Part shown: in pieces, positions 16,890 to 24,827 of the stretch
How the letters are laid out: each line of letters opens with the position of its first letter
Numbering within the stretch: position 1 is the stretch's first letter
Assembly (NCBI GenBank): GCA_036795455.1
Contig: DAIRET010000011.1
Span: forward strand, 1-30,071
Length of the DNA stretch: 30,071 bases
Direction: 5' to 3'
Origin: DAIRET01 sp036795455
Lineage (GTDB): Bacteria > Bacteroidota > Ignavibacteria > Ignavibacteriales > Ignavibacteriaceae
Made by a program: the position numbers and the translations under genes
The notes under the pieces: model-generated
What the model was told of the DNA's origin: nothing
Seen by the model: only the letters and a program-made list of their open reading frames with translations
Database searches by the model: none

Positions 16890-18011
16890 ATGAATACCAG
16901 GTTTTTAGTTTATTATTTAGCATTCTCTTTATTGTTTGTTGATTCTCTCTTTTCTTTTGATTCCCGCAATCAACCTGATTCATCGGTTATCTCTAATACG
17001 GATACAACATGGTACAATGTTACTTCTTTTGAAATTGAAGGAAAAGGATGGATAGATACCAAATCCTTCTATGACAGGTTGCCGGCAAAAGCTGAAAAGT
17101 TAGTTCCTGAAAAAGTATGGCAGTTAAGCAGTAATTCAGCAGGGCTTTGTTTCAGATTCATTACAGATGCAAAATCATTTAAAATTAAATGGGAACTTCT
17201 TCACCCGATGATACAAATGAATCATATGCCTGCTACGGGAGTAAGCGGAATTGATATTTATAAAAGAGATAAAGACGGAAACTGGTTTTATTTTGCTACC
17301 GGAAGACCGAACAAATTCCCGGTTAATGCTGCTTCGTTTAGTGATAAGGATACATCGGAAGTTTATAAAGAATATCTTGTTAACCTTCCGCTTTATAACG
17401 GTGTGTCAAAAGTTGAGATCGGTTTACCAGCCGGTACTAATCTGAAGAACGCAGAAAAAAAATCAATTGAGTTAAAACCGCTTCTGTTTTACGGTACATC
17501 GATTACACAAGGTGGGTGCGCTTCACGCCCGGGATTAGCTCATCCGGCAATAATCGGTAGAAAACTTAACTGTCCCGCTATTAATCTCGGTTTTTCAGGC
17601 AGCGGGAAAATGGAAATTGAATTAGCCCACTTGATCGCTGAAATTGACGCTTCTATTTATATTCTTGATTGCGTTTGGAATATGACTTCCGAATTGATTG
17701 AAGAAAGAATGGAGCCGTTTGTTAAGTACTTAAAAGAGAAAAGACCGACAACCCCGATTTTACTTGTTGAGAATTCATGGTTTAAAAATGTATTCCCTAC
17801 AAAAGAAGGTGAGGTTTATCGTAAGGTATATCAAAAACTTTTAGATGAAGATGTAACAGGTTTATATTTTCTTGAAGGAAAAAACCTTATTGGAAGCGAT
17901 GGGGAAGGAACGGTGGACGGAGTTCATCCTAACGATCTCGGTTTTATGCGGCAGGCTGACGCTTTTATCCCTGTAATAAAGAGTATTTTAACAGATGATG
18001 AAAAGAAGTAA
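16890..18011 (+). CDS. Exported SGNH/GDSL-family hydrolase with N-terminal beta domain
   Basis: A 373-residue protein with a signal peptide-like start (MNTRFLVYYLAFSLLFVDSL), so probably periplasmic or surface-exposed. The first half is a beta-sandwich-like region found in the SGNH_hydro_2 group. The second half is the hydrolase: nucleophile S204 in YGTSITQGG, the glycine block in NLGFSGSGKME, the asparagine block in DCVWNMTSE, and the Asp/His pair D343/H346 in DGVHPND. The group includes carbohydrate and sialic-acid esterases and phospholipase-like enzymes; the substrate cannot be told from the sequence. It stands between a probable terminator on the left and sdaA on the right, and the short AT-rich hairpin after it may end its transcript. 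Confidence 0.8.
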   Translation: MNTRFLVYYLAFSLLFVDSLFSFDSRNQPDSSVISNTDTTWYNVTSFEIEGKGWIDTKSFYDRLPAKAEKLVPEKVWQLSSNSAGLCFRFITDAKSFKIKWELLHPMIQMNHMPATGVSGIDIYKRDKDGNWFYFATGRPNKFPVNAASFSDKDTSEVYKEYLVNLPLYNGVSKVEIGLPAGTNLKNAEKKSIELKPLLFYGTSITQGGCASRPGLAHPAIIGRKLNCPAINLGFSGSGKMEIELAHLIAEIDASIYILDCVWNMTSELIEERMEPFVKYLKEKRPTTPILLVENSWFKNVFPTKEGEVYRKVYQKLLDEDVTGLYFLEGKNLIGSDGEGTVDGVHPNDLGFMRQADAFIPVIKSILTDDEKK

Positions 18012-18031
18012 ATCACATCACCTTATCAATT

Positions 18032-18053
18032 GTCAAAGTATTTGACGGCTTTT
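18032..18053 (+). terminator. Weak hairpin after the SGNH hydrolase gene
   Basis: GTCAAA (18032-18037) and TTTGAC (18041-18046) form a perfect 6-bp stem with a GTA loop, followed by GGCTTTT. The stem is AT-rich and the T-run short, so termination would be inefficient. Confidence 0.3.
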
Positions 18054-18124
18054 ATTAACTAAAATAGAATGTTGAATAACAGTCTCGGATGAATTTATTC
18101 ATTTTAAAATCACAGCATTCTAAC

Positions 18125-18132
18125 TAACTTTG
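18125..18132 (+). promoter_or_regulatory. Candidate -7 box of sdaA (TAACTTTG)
   Basis: TAACTTTG matches TAnnTTTG and lies 23 bases before the ATG at 18156, the same distance as the box before prfA. The -33 region (TTTT near 18102-18105) is a poor match. Confidence 0.35.
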
Positions 18133-18155
18133 GACACCACAATCAGCATTAAAAT

Positions 18156-19346
18156 ATGGAATCGATAAAAGAAATTTTTAGAATCGGGTACGGTCCTTCA
18201 AGCAGTCATACAATGGGTCCGAGAAAAGCGGCGGAAGTTTTCAAATCGAAAAATCCGGATGCAAATTCTTATTCGGTAACTTTGTACGGCTCACTTGCGG
18301 CAACAGGTAAAGGGCATCAAACGGATAACGCATTAACAGAAGCATTATTACCGCATAAAGTGGTAATCAATTGGGAACCCGATACTTTTCTTCCACTGCA
18401 CCCGAACGGGTTGAAACTGGAAGCATTATTTAATGGAAAAGTAATTTCTGAATGGACTGTTTATAGTATCGGCGGCGGGAAGATAACTGATCTCAGCACT
18501 GACGAATCCGAGAATAAAGTTTATGAGTTAACCACAATGAAAGATATTCTTCAGTGGACTAAAAAAACAGGGCGCTCATTCTGGGAATACGTCGAAGATA
18601 CTGAAGGGAAAGAAATTTATGATCACCTTGCCGAAGTCTGGAAAGTAATGCTAAATGCGATTGCAAGGGGTGTTGATACTGATGGTATTCTTCCCGGCGG
18701 TTTGGGATTAAGCAGAAAAGCATCTTCTTATTTTGTTAAAGCAAAAAACTACAAAGGTTCGCTCAGAAGTAAAACATTAATCTTTTCTTATGCTTTGGGT
18801 GTTGCAGAAGAAAATGCAGCCGGTGGAAAGATTTCAACTGCTCCTACATGCGGTTCATGCGGCGTTGTTCCGGCAGTGTTGAAATATTTGCAGGAAAGTT
18901 TTGATTTTTCCGAGCAGAAGATTTTACGGGCACTTGCAACTGCGGGACTTGTCGGTAATATTGTTAAAGAGAATGCTTCAATTTCAGGTGCGAAAGTTGG
19001 GTGCCAGGGCGAGATAGGAACTGCATGTTCAATGGCAACTGCTGCGGCAACGCAGTTACTCGGCGGAACTCCGAACCAAATTGAATATGCAGCTGAAATG
19101 GGTATCGAACATCACCTCGGATTGACTTGCGACCCGATTAACGGACTTGTACAAATTCCTTGCATCGAAAGAAATGCATTCGCTTCAGAAAGGGCTTTGA
19201 ATACGGCAACATTCTCACTCCTTTCCGATGGACGGCATCTCGTCTCATTTGATAAAATTGTAGAGACGTTGAATAAAACCGGTCATGATCTGCCGAGCAT
19301 TTATAAAGAAACCTCGGAAGGTGGAATGGCATTACTTGAACTATAA
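18156..19346 (+). CDS. sdaA: L-serine ammonia-lyase (iron-sulfur L-serine dehydratase)
   Basis: Deaminates L-serine to pyruvate using an oxygen-sensitive [4Fe-4S] cluster. The 396-residue protein joins both domains in one chain. The beta domain begins with the signature GYGPSSSHTMGPRKAA at residues 11-26. The alpha domain contains APTCGSCG (C232, C235), GCQGEIGTACSMA (C283) and TCDPINGLVQIPC (C325, C336); C283, C325 and C336 are the expected cluster ligands. It is somewhat shorter than the E. coli single-chain enzymes but no key motif is missing. It appears monocistronic. With gcvT it points to glycine/serine catabolism, though the two genes are not linked. Confidence 0.93.
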   Translation: MESIKEIFRIGYGPSSSHTMGPRKAAEVFKSKNPDANSYSVTLYGSLAATGKGHQTDNALTEALLPHKVVINWEPDTFLPLHPNGLKLEALFNGKVISEWTVYSIGGGKITDLSTDESENKVYELTTMKDILQWTKKTGRSFWEYVEDTEGKEIYDHLAEVWKVMLNAIARGVDTDGILPGGLGLSRKASSYFVKAKNYKGSLRSKTLIFSYALGVAEENAAGGKISTAPTCGSCGVVPAVLKYLQESFDFSEQKILRALATAGLVGNIVKENASISGAKVGCQGEIGTACSMATAAATQLLGGTPNQIEYAAEMGIEHHLGLTCDPINGLVQIPCIERNAFASERALNTATFSLLSDGRHLVSFDKIVETLNKTGHDLPSIYKETSEGGMALLEL

Positions 19347-19483
19347 ACAAAAGTATTTGGGATTATTGGTCGATAACAATTTCAACCGTAGTTTTTTTCC
19401 CCACGTTACCAATTATTTCAACGATTTATTTAAACCTATTCAAGGCTATTTTGTCTAAAGTTTATACTAATTATGGATAGAAT

Positions 19484-22285
19484 GTGAATAGAATATTTAT
19501 ACCGCTTTTCGCAATACTTTTTTTTACAAATGCCTTCCCGCAGAACTTCGTTATTAAGGGGGAAGTAGTCGATTCAGTTGATAACACACCTCTTTCGGGA
19601 GCTAATATAATTTTATTTCATTTACCTGATTCAACCATACGCGGTATTGCCGCAAATCGAGACGGGAAGTTTACTATTGATAATATTAAATCAGGCAAAT
19701 ATGCCGTCAACATCAGTTTTGTCGGATATAATACAAGTAAGAGAGAAATTGAAGTGAAAAACTCCAATATCAATTTAGGAAAGATTTACCTGAATCGCGA
19801 AAGTGTAAAAATTGATGAGGTAGTAGTTGCTGCACAGGCAATACCTGTAATTCAAAAAGGGGACACATCCGAATATAATGCAGAAGCTTTCAAAACGAGA
19901 CCGGATGCAACAGCGGAAGACTTAATTACAAAAATGCCCGGTGTAACTGTTAAAGACGGTAAAATTCAAACCCAGGGAGAAGATATTAAGCAAATGCTGG
20001 TTGACGGCAGACCATTCTTTGCTGATGATCCGAATGCAGTGTTGAAAAATCTTCCTGCAGAAATTATTGATAGAATTCAAATCTTCGATCAGCTTAGCGA
20101 ACAAGCACAATTCTCCGGTTTTGATGATGGTAATACAACAAAGACTTTGAATATTGTTACAAGAATGAGAATACGTGAAGGTACTTTCGGAAGAATTGCT
20201 GCCGGTTACGGTAATGAAGAAAAGTATAAAGCCGGCGGAAATATAAACTTCTTTAATGAAGACCAGCGAATTACACTGCTTGGACAATTGAACAATGTGA
20301 ACGAACAAAATTTCTCGAGTGAAGATTTACTTGGTGTTATGTCCTCTTCCGGTGGTGGAAGAAGACCCGGTGGTTTTGGAGGGGGGCGTTCTAGGGGCGG
20401 TGGAGGTGGTTTTTCGGGACGTTCATGGAGCGGCGGCGATGCATCGGAATTCAGAGTAAGTACACAAAACGGGTTGAACAAAACTTATGCTCTCGGTTTG
20501 AACTATTCAAACAAATGGGGTGATGAAGTTGAGTTAAGCGGAAGCTATTTCTTTAATTTAAGTGATAACAACCTCGGTTCGGAATCCTTTAGAGAATATT
20601 TTCTTGAATCGGATTCGGGACAGAATTACAGGGAGATGAATTTATCTTCGTCCAAAAATATCAACCACCGGTTTAATATTAAGTTGGATTACAGGATTGA
20701 TTCATTAAACTCAATTACATTCCGTCCCCGTTTGTCTGTTCAACAAAACGACGGTTCAAGTTTAATTACAGGTATTACTTCGGCAGGAACTTCACCTTTG
20801 AATTCTATTAGTAATCTGTTTAATTCAAATCTTTCTGCAATCAACAGCCAGAACGAGTTATTGTACAGGCATAGATTTGAAACGAGAGGAAGAACTCTTA
20901 GTGTTAATTTGAATTCCACTTACACAAATAATACAGGTGAGAGCGACCTTTTTGCAGAAAACATTTTTTACAGGAATATTGCTTCATCTGATACTTCGGA
21001 TCAATACGCCGACTTAAAAAAAGATGGATTCGGAATAGCTGCAAATTTTTCATACACCGAGCCTGTAAGCGAGAACGGGCAATTGCAGTTTACGACAGGA
21101 TTTTCCCACAACGAAGATGAAAGCGATAAAAAAACTTTTCAACAGTTTTTACAGATTTCTACGCTTGATACCTCGCTCAGTAATGTTTATAAAAGAAGTT
21201 ATCAAACTCAAAGCTACGGAACCGGTTACAGGTGGAGCCTTGAAGGGTTCTCCATAAATCTTAATTTGAGTTACAGGAATTCCCAACTGAAAAACAACCA
21301 GGAATTCCCTCTCGTTACCGATGTAAAGAGAAACTTTAGTTCAATTCTTCCCTCATTCAACTTGAGATATAACATTTCGAGAGATCAGAATTTGAGGATA
21401 TTCTATCGTACCGATAACAATTCTCCATCGGTTGACCAGCTTCAAAATGTGATTGATAATTCTAATCCTATCTCGTTGAGGATGGGCAACCCATCACTTG
21501 AACAAGATTATAGACACTATTTTTCAATTAAGTATTCCTTTATAGATTTTTCAAATATGCACTCCTTCTTTATTTTACTCGGTGGGACGGTAACGAATAA
21601 TTATATCGGTAATCAAACAACTTTATCTTCGCAGGATTCATTATTTGTGGATGGAATTCTTTTATCAAGGGGTGTGCAGTTAACAAAGCCAGTAAATCTT
21701 GACGGTTATATAAGTCTTCGTTCATTTTTAACTTACGGGTTACCGGTTAATTTTTTGAAGTCAAATGTGAATATGAACTTCGGGGTTACGTATTCCCGTA
21801 CACCATCTATTATAAACGGAGCGGATAATTTTACAAATTCGATTAATTATAACCTTGGATTCGTAATCAGCAGTAACATCGGGAAAGAACTTGATTACAC
21901 ACTTTCAAGTTCGAGCAATTTCAGTGTAATGAAGAACGATCTTCAATCAACTTTGAACAGGAACTACTTTACGCAAAAAACATCGGCGAAATTGTTCTGG
22001 ATGTTCTGGGAAACTTTATTTATACAGGTTGAAGGTTTACATCAATACAACAGCGGACTTTCAGATGATTATGCTCAGAATTCGTTGATAATGGGTGCGA
22101 GTATCGGTACGAAACTTTTCAGTAATGAAAGAGGAGAAATCCGTTTTACAGCTTACGACATGCTGAACAAAAACAGCAACATTCAACGTAATGTTACGGA
22201 CACTTATTACGAAGACACCCGCTCCAATGTGTTGGGCGGATACTATATGTTGTCTTTTATTTACAATTTAAGGGAATTTTATTAA
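19484..22285 (+). CDS. Outer-membrane beta-barrel protein, TonB-receptor-like, with carboxypeptidase-regulatory-like domain
   Basis: A 933-residue protein with a signal peptide (MNRIFIPLFAILFFTNAFPQ), a carboxypeptidase-regulatory-like domain at about 22-105 (IKGEVVDSVDNTPLSGANI), a plug-like region (about 125-230, containing PDATAEDLITKMPGV and QMLVDGRPFF), and a long C-terminal region of alternating strands ending in an aromatic residue (LREFY), as outer-membrane barrels do. It resembles the OMP_b-brl_3 group. An unusual Gly/Arg-rich stretch lies at about 289-319. No SusD-like lipoprotein or TonB gene is adjacent, so the ligand is unknown. It starts with GTG; the nearby ATG codons are out of frame or soon stopped. 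Confidence 0.85.
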   Translation: MNRIFIPLFAILFFTNAFPQNFVIKGEVVDSVDNTPLSGANIILFHLPDSTIRGIAANRDGKFTIDNIKSGKYAVNISFVGYNTSKREIEVKNSNINLGKIYLNRESVKIDEVVVAAQAIPVIQKGDTSEYNAEAFKTRPDATAEDLITKMPGVTVKDGKIQTQGEDIKQMLVDGRPFFADDPNAVLKNLPAEIIDRIQIFDQLSEQAQFSGFDDGNTTKTLNIVTRMRIREGTFGRIAAGYGNEEKYKAGGNINFFNEDQRITLLGQLNNVNEQNFSSEDLLGVMSSSGGGRRPGGFGGGRSRGGGGGFSGRSWSGGDASEFRVSTQNGLNKTYALGLNYSNKWGDEVELSGSYFFNLSDNNLGSESFREYFLESDSGQNYREMNLSSSKNINHRFNIKLDYRIDSLNSITFRPRLSVQQNDGSSLITGITSAGTSPLNSISNLFNSNLSAINSQNELLYRHRFETRGRTLSVNLNSTYTNNTGESDLFAENIFYRNIASSDTSDQYADLKKDGFGIAANFSYTEPVSENGQLQFTTGFSHNEDESDKKTFQQFLQISTLDTSLSNVYKRSYQTQSYGTGYRWSLEGFSINLNLSYRNSQLKNNQEFPLVTDVKRNFSSILPSFNLRYNISRDQNLRIFYRTDNNSPSVDQLQNVIDNSNPISLRMGNPSLEQDYRHYFSIKYSFIDFSNMHSFFILLGGTVTNNYIGNQTTLSSQDSLFVDGILLSRGVQLTKPVNLDGYISLRSFLTYGLPVNFLKSNVNMNFGVTYSRTPSIINGADNFTNSINYNLGFVISSNIGKELDYTLSSSSNFSVMKNDLQSTLNRNYFTQKTSAKLFWMFWETLFIQVEGLHQYNSGLSDDYAQNSLIMGASIGTKLFSNERGEIRFTAYDMLNKNSNIQRNVTDTYYEDTRSNVLGGYYMLSFIYNLREFY

Positions 22286-22304
22286 AAATTCCACACTCAC
22301 AATG

Positions 22305-22349
22305 AGGGGTATCTTCTAAGTTTATTTTAGTAGATGCCCTTCTTTTTTT
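22305..22349 (+). terminator. Intrinsic terminator of the outer-membrane protein gene
   Basis: GGGTATCTTCTAA at 22307-22319 pairs with TTAGTAGATGCCC at 22327-22339 with one wobble and one mismatch, followed by TTCTTTTTTTG. It lies 20-60 bases after the stop codon. Confidence 0.8.
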
Positions 22350-22571
22350 GCACTAGTTGCCCTTTAAAAATTTTTGTATAAAATAGTATTCCAGTGGTAA
22401 TTTTACCACATCTAAAATTAGTACGCTTGCATATAGAATAACTGGGTTATTTAATTGCCGTCGGTTTCAACCGACGGATAAAAGAGTAACGGAAATAAAA
22501 ACGGCTTTTTCTCGGAACGATCCTTCGGAGAAGAATTCTTTGAAAGCCACATCATTTATGGAACGCTCACT
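22350..22571. other. Non-coding interval left of the displaced clpB tail
   Basis: Together with the following repeat this is the largest gene-free stretch of the window (22286-22977). It contains a perfect palindrome at 22458-22477 (arms CCGTCGGTT / AACCGACGG) and an imperfect hairpin at 22509-22532 (TTCTCGGAA / TTCGGAGAA). A 60-residue minus-strand frame across it has no coding signs. It may be the original downstream flank of clpB before the AbiE segment arrived. Confidence 0.5.
22458..22477. repeat. Perfect 20-bp palindrome, REP-like
   Basis: CCGTCGGTT at 22458-22466 and AACCGACGG at 22469-22477 are perfect arms with TC at the centre. No T-run follows on either strand. It resembles a dispersed REP-type palindrome or a hairpin end of an IS200-like unit, but only one copy is in the window, so this is a suggestion. 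Confidence 0.45.
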
Positions 22572-22842
22572 CAAAAAATGCTTTTTAGTCAGCCGCCATA
22601 CTAAAAACCAACATCCCTTTTTCACCGATTTCAACTCGAATAGTATCACCCTTGCTAAACTTTTCCATCAGTAAAGCCTGCGATAATGGGTTTATCAAAT
22701 ATCGTTGTATTGTGCGTTTCAAGGGTCTTGCACCGTAAGTAGAATCGTAACCAATATCAGCTAACCAATCTTTAACTTCATCAGGGACAATAATTGTTAT
22801 CTCTTTTGCAGCAAGCATTTCTACAACCGTATTGATTTGAAT
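22572..22842 (-). repeat. Direct repeat, left copy: duplicated 3' end of clpB (271 bp)
   Basis: This block matches 24557-24827 base for base as far as I can read, in the same orientation, at an offset of 1985. It comprises 258 bases of clpB coding sequence including the stop codon plus 13 bases beyond it. Sequence diverges abruptly at both ends. It is the displaced copy; the right copy is continuous with the intact clpB. Confidence 0.93.
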
Positions 22843-22854
22843 GTCGGTAGACAA
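22585..22854 (-). pseudogene. Headless clpB fragment (C-terminal 85 residues)
   Basis: The frame encodes the last 85 residues of ClpB (from IQINTVVEML to the end), identical to the intact protein at 24570-27194, preceded by only four unrelated residues from a possible TTG start at 22854. This piece belongs to the C-terminal part of the second AAA+ module and lacks both nucleotide-binding sites, so it cannot be a working ClpB. No ribosome-binding site or promoter is evident. It is best regarded as a by-product of integration or duplication at the clpB end. Confidence 0.85.
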
Positions 22855-22907
22855 AACTTATTTGTTCGGCTTGTATCAAAATTCTAATAACAAAAAGATA
22901 GATTTAA

Positions 22908-22982
22908 TTTGCTATTTTCGCCGAACTCATATATATTGCACAAGAAGTCCAAAAATAATGGACATAAACCGTAATATATGAG
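22908..22982 (+). promoter_or_regulatory. Candidate promoter and operator of the abiEi-abiEii operon
   Basis: TTTG at 22908-22911 and TATATTG at 22932-22938, 20 bases apart, form a near-consensus Bacteroidota-type promoter. Inverted arms CTCATATAT (22926-22934) and ATATATGAG (22974-22982) overlap the -7 box and the abiEi start codon, respectively. Streptococcal AbiEi is known to repress its own promoter by binding inverted repeats, so this pair is a plausible autoregulatory operator. Confidence 0.45.
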
Positions 22983-23622
22983 AGCAATTCAACAAATAAG
23001 AAAAATCATAAGCGAAGATGTTTTAAACTATACACAAGTAATCGAAGCACTTAGCGATTATAAAAAACCACGTGATGTTATTAACACTCTGCTTAAAAAC
23101 AAAGATTTAATCCGTGTAAAAAAAGGACTTTATGTTTTTGGTGAACTTTGGCGGAAGAAATCGATAAGTATTGAAACACTTGCCAACTTAATTTATGGTC
23201 CTTCAGTTATAAGTGCTGATTATGTCTTATCAAAGATTGGATTAATTCCTGAACACGTTACTACAATAACATCAATTACGAGTGGAAGATCTAGAGAATT
23301 TAAAACTCCAATAGGGAAGTTTACTTATAAACAGATGAAAAAGGAACTTGTTGGTTTTGGTGTAGAAATTCATCAATCAGGAGAAGGAAAATACTTTATT
23401 GCATGTCCGCTGAAAGCTCTTGCAGATAAAGTATGGCTTGATAAAAGATTTAAACCGACCTCGCCAAAATCTTATGCAGAATACTTGTTTGATGATCTAA
23501 GGATTGATAGAGATTTACTCAGAAATAGTCTTGAAATAGATTATCTCGATGAATTAGCCAAAGTTTATGAAGCAAGAAAAATCACCTGGTTTGTACAATA
23601 CCTAAAAAAGAGTTTTAAATAA
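22978..23622 (+). CDS. abiEi: AbiEi-family antitoxin / transcriptional repressor (type IV TA)
   Basis: A 214-residue protein with an N-terminal winged-helix-like segment (about 1-60: IRKIISEDVLNYTQVIEALSDY, then LLKNKDLIRVKKGLYVFG) and a C-terminal domain with the family blocks SYVLS-like SADYVLSKIGLIPEHVTTIT near residues 79-98 and CPLKALADKVW near 142-152. In the AbiE family this protein both represses the operon and counteracts the toxin without stable complex formation (type IV). The stop codon is one base from the abiEii ATG, the usual tight pairing. The ATG at 22978 falls inside the right arm of the candidate operator. By eye the gene contains no CCGG and is AT-rich. The family assignment is from pattern, not a search. 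Confidence 0.82.
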   Translation: MRAIQQIRKIISEDVLNYTQVIEALSDYKKPRDVINTLLKNKDLIRVKKGLYVFGELWRKKSISIETLANLIYGPSVISADYVLSKIGLIPEHVTTITSITSGRSREFKTPIGKFTYKQMKKELVGFGVEIHQSGEGKYFIACPLKALADKVWLDKRFKPTSPKSYAEYLFDDLRIDRDLLRNSLEIDYLDELAKVYEARKITWFVQYLKKSFK

Positions 23623-23623
23623 A

Positions 23624-24490
23624 ATGAATAATCTTTTAAAACAACTTATATCAAAACCCCTCCCCGAGTCGGAAAATGAATTATTAAAGCTATTGAGAGA
23701 ATCTTTACAGTCGCTGGCACTGCTCGGTTTGTGGCGTTCAAACTTTTTCGAACACGCGGCTTTTTACGGCGGTACTGCTTTACGTATACTTTACAGTTTA
23801 GATAGATTTTCTGAAGATTTGGATTTTTCATTATTGAAACCAAATGCAGATTTTACTTTTGAAAAATACCGGGATTCTATAGTAAGAGAACTAGAAGTAT
23901 TTGGTTTTAAAGTTAATTTTGAGGTAAAGCAAAAAAGTAAGCAATCAGCGATTGAATCTGCATTTATAAAGACAAATACTTTGCATCAGTTAATATTAAT
24001 AGAAGCACCGTCAAATATTATTTCAACTGTTGGTAAGCAGAGTATACTAAAAATAAAATTAGAGGTAGATACAAATCCGCCAGCCGGATTTGAAACGGAA
24101 ATGAAATATGTATTTTCCCCAATACAATTTGCAGTTAAGTCCTTCTCAACTCCTTCATTATTTGCCGGGAAAATGCACGCAATTTTATGCAGAAAATGGA
24201 AAACCCGTGTTAAAGGGAGAGATTGGTACGACTTTGCTTGGTATATTGGAAAATACCCGGAGTTGAATCTAAAGCATCTTGAAGAAAGAATGCGCCAATC
24301 GGGAGATTATAAAGAGGATAATGATTTAACGAAAGAGAGATTTTTGGAAATTCTAAACAATACTATAGATAATTTAGATATAGAAAAGGCAAAAGGTGAG
24401 GTGGAACCTTTTGTAGAAAATAAAATGTCGCTCAATTTATGGTCTAAAGAATTCTTTAAAGCGGCAGCAGAAAAAATTAGAATAGCTTAA
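23624..24490 (+). CDS. abiEii: AbiEii-family nucleotidyltransferase toxin (type IV TA, abortive infection)
   Basis: A 288-residue protein of the AbiEii/AbiGii (DUF1814) nucleotidyltransferase family. Motif I is YGGTALRIL at 48-56, followed by RFSEDLDF at 61-68 with catalytic aspartates D65 and D67; a third acidic site lies in KIKLEVDT (143-150), and the late motif is KGRDWYDF at 197-204. Known members use nucleoside triphosphates, in studied cases to modify tRNA or bind GTP, and block growth, giving phage resistance. All catalytic motifs are intact, so it should be active. It is translationally linked to abiEi. The gene ends 66 bases before the right clpB-tail repeat and is convergent with clpB; a small hairpin (TATCC 24509-24513 / GGATA 24527-24531) lies between them without a T-run. 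Confidence 0.88.
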   Translation: MNNLLKQLISKPLPESENELLKLLRESLQSLALLGLWRSNFFEHAAFYGGTALRILYSLDRFSEDLDFSLLKPNADFTFEKYRDSIVRELEVFGFKVNFEVKQKSKQSAIESAFIKTNTLHQLILIEAPSNIISTVGKQSILKIKLEVDTNPPAGFETEMKYVFSPIQFAVKSFSTPSLFAGKMHAILCRKWKTRVKGRDWYDFAWYIGKYPELNLKHLEERMRQSGDYKEDNDLTKERFLEILNNTIDNLDIEKAKGEVEPFVENKMSLNLWSKEFFKAAAEKIRIA

Positions 24491-24556
24491 ACAAGATACC
24501 AATGAGGCTATCCAAATGCTTCCTTCGGATAAATAAGAAAAAAAACTAAAACATCA

Positions 24557-24827
24557 CAAAAAATGCTTTTTAGTCAGCCGCCATACTAAAAACCAACATC
24601 CCTTTTTCACCGATTTCAACTCGAATAGTATCACCCTTGCTAAACTTTTCCATCAGTAAAGCCTGCGATAATGGGTTTATCAAATATCGTTGTATTGTGC
24701 GTTTCAAGGGTCTTGCACCGTAAGTAGAATCGTAACCAATATCAGCTAACCAATCTTTAACTTCATCAGGGACAATAATTGTTATCTCTTTTGCAGCAAG
24801 CATTTCTACAACCGTATTGATTTGAAT
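24557..24827 (-). repeat. Direct repeat, right copy: functional 3' end of clpB (271 bp)
   Basis: Same sequence as 22572-22842 in the same orientation. It covers codons about 790-874 of clpB, the stop codon, and 13 bases beyond. Apparent full identity implies a recent duplication or ongoing gene conversion. Confidence 0.93.

Larger units (their letters stand above)
22843..24556 (+). mobile_element. Putative AbiE mini-island inserted at the 3' end of clpB
   Basis: The 1714 bases between the two clpB-tail repeats contain only a promoter region, abiEi, abiEii and a 66-base tail. The 271-bp direct repeats behave like attachment-site duplications: the right copy restores clpB, the left copy is left over. 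There is no integrase, transposase or terminal inverted repeat, so the mechanism (site-specific integration with trans-acting recombinase, homologous recombination of a circle, or local duplication) is open. abiEi has no CCGG, which is common in the flanking housekeeping genes. Confidence 0.55.

Noticed and set aside
22467..22649. 60-codon minus-strand frame crossing the left repeat boundary
   Set aside because: It reads the clpB tail in a wrong frame and then the palindrome region; no coding signal.
22522..24529. Octamer CCTTCGGA left of both clpB-tail repeats (22522-22529 and 24522-24529)
   Set aside because: It lies at different distances from the repeat edges (about 43 and 28 bases) with unrelated surroundings, so it is probably chance and not an extended attachment site.
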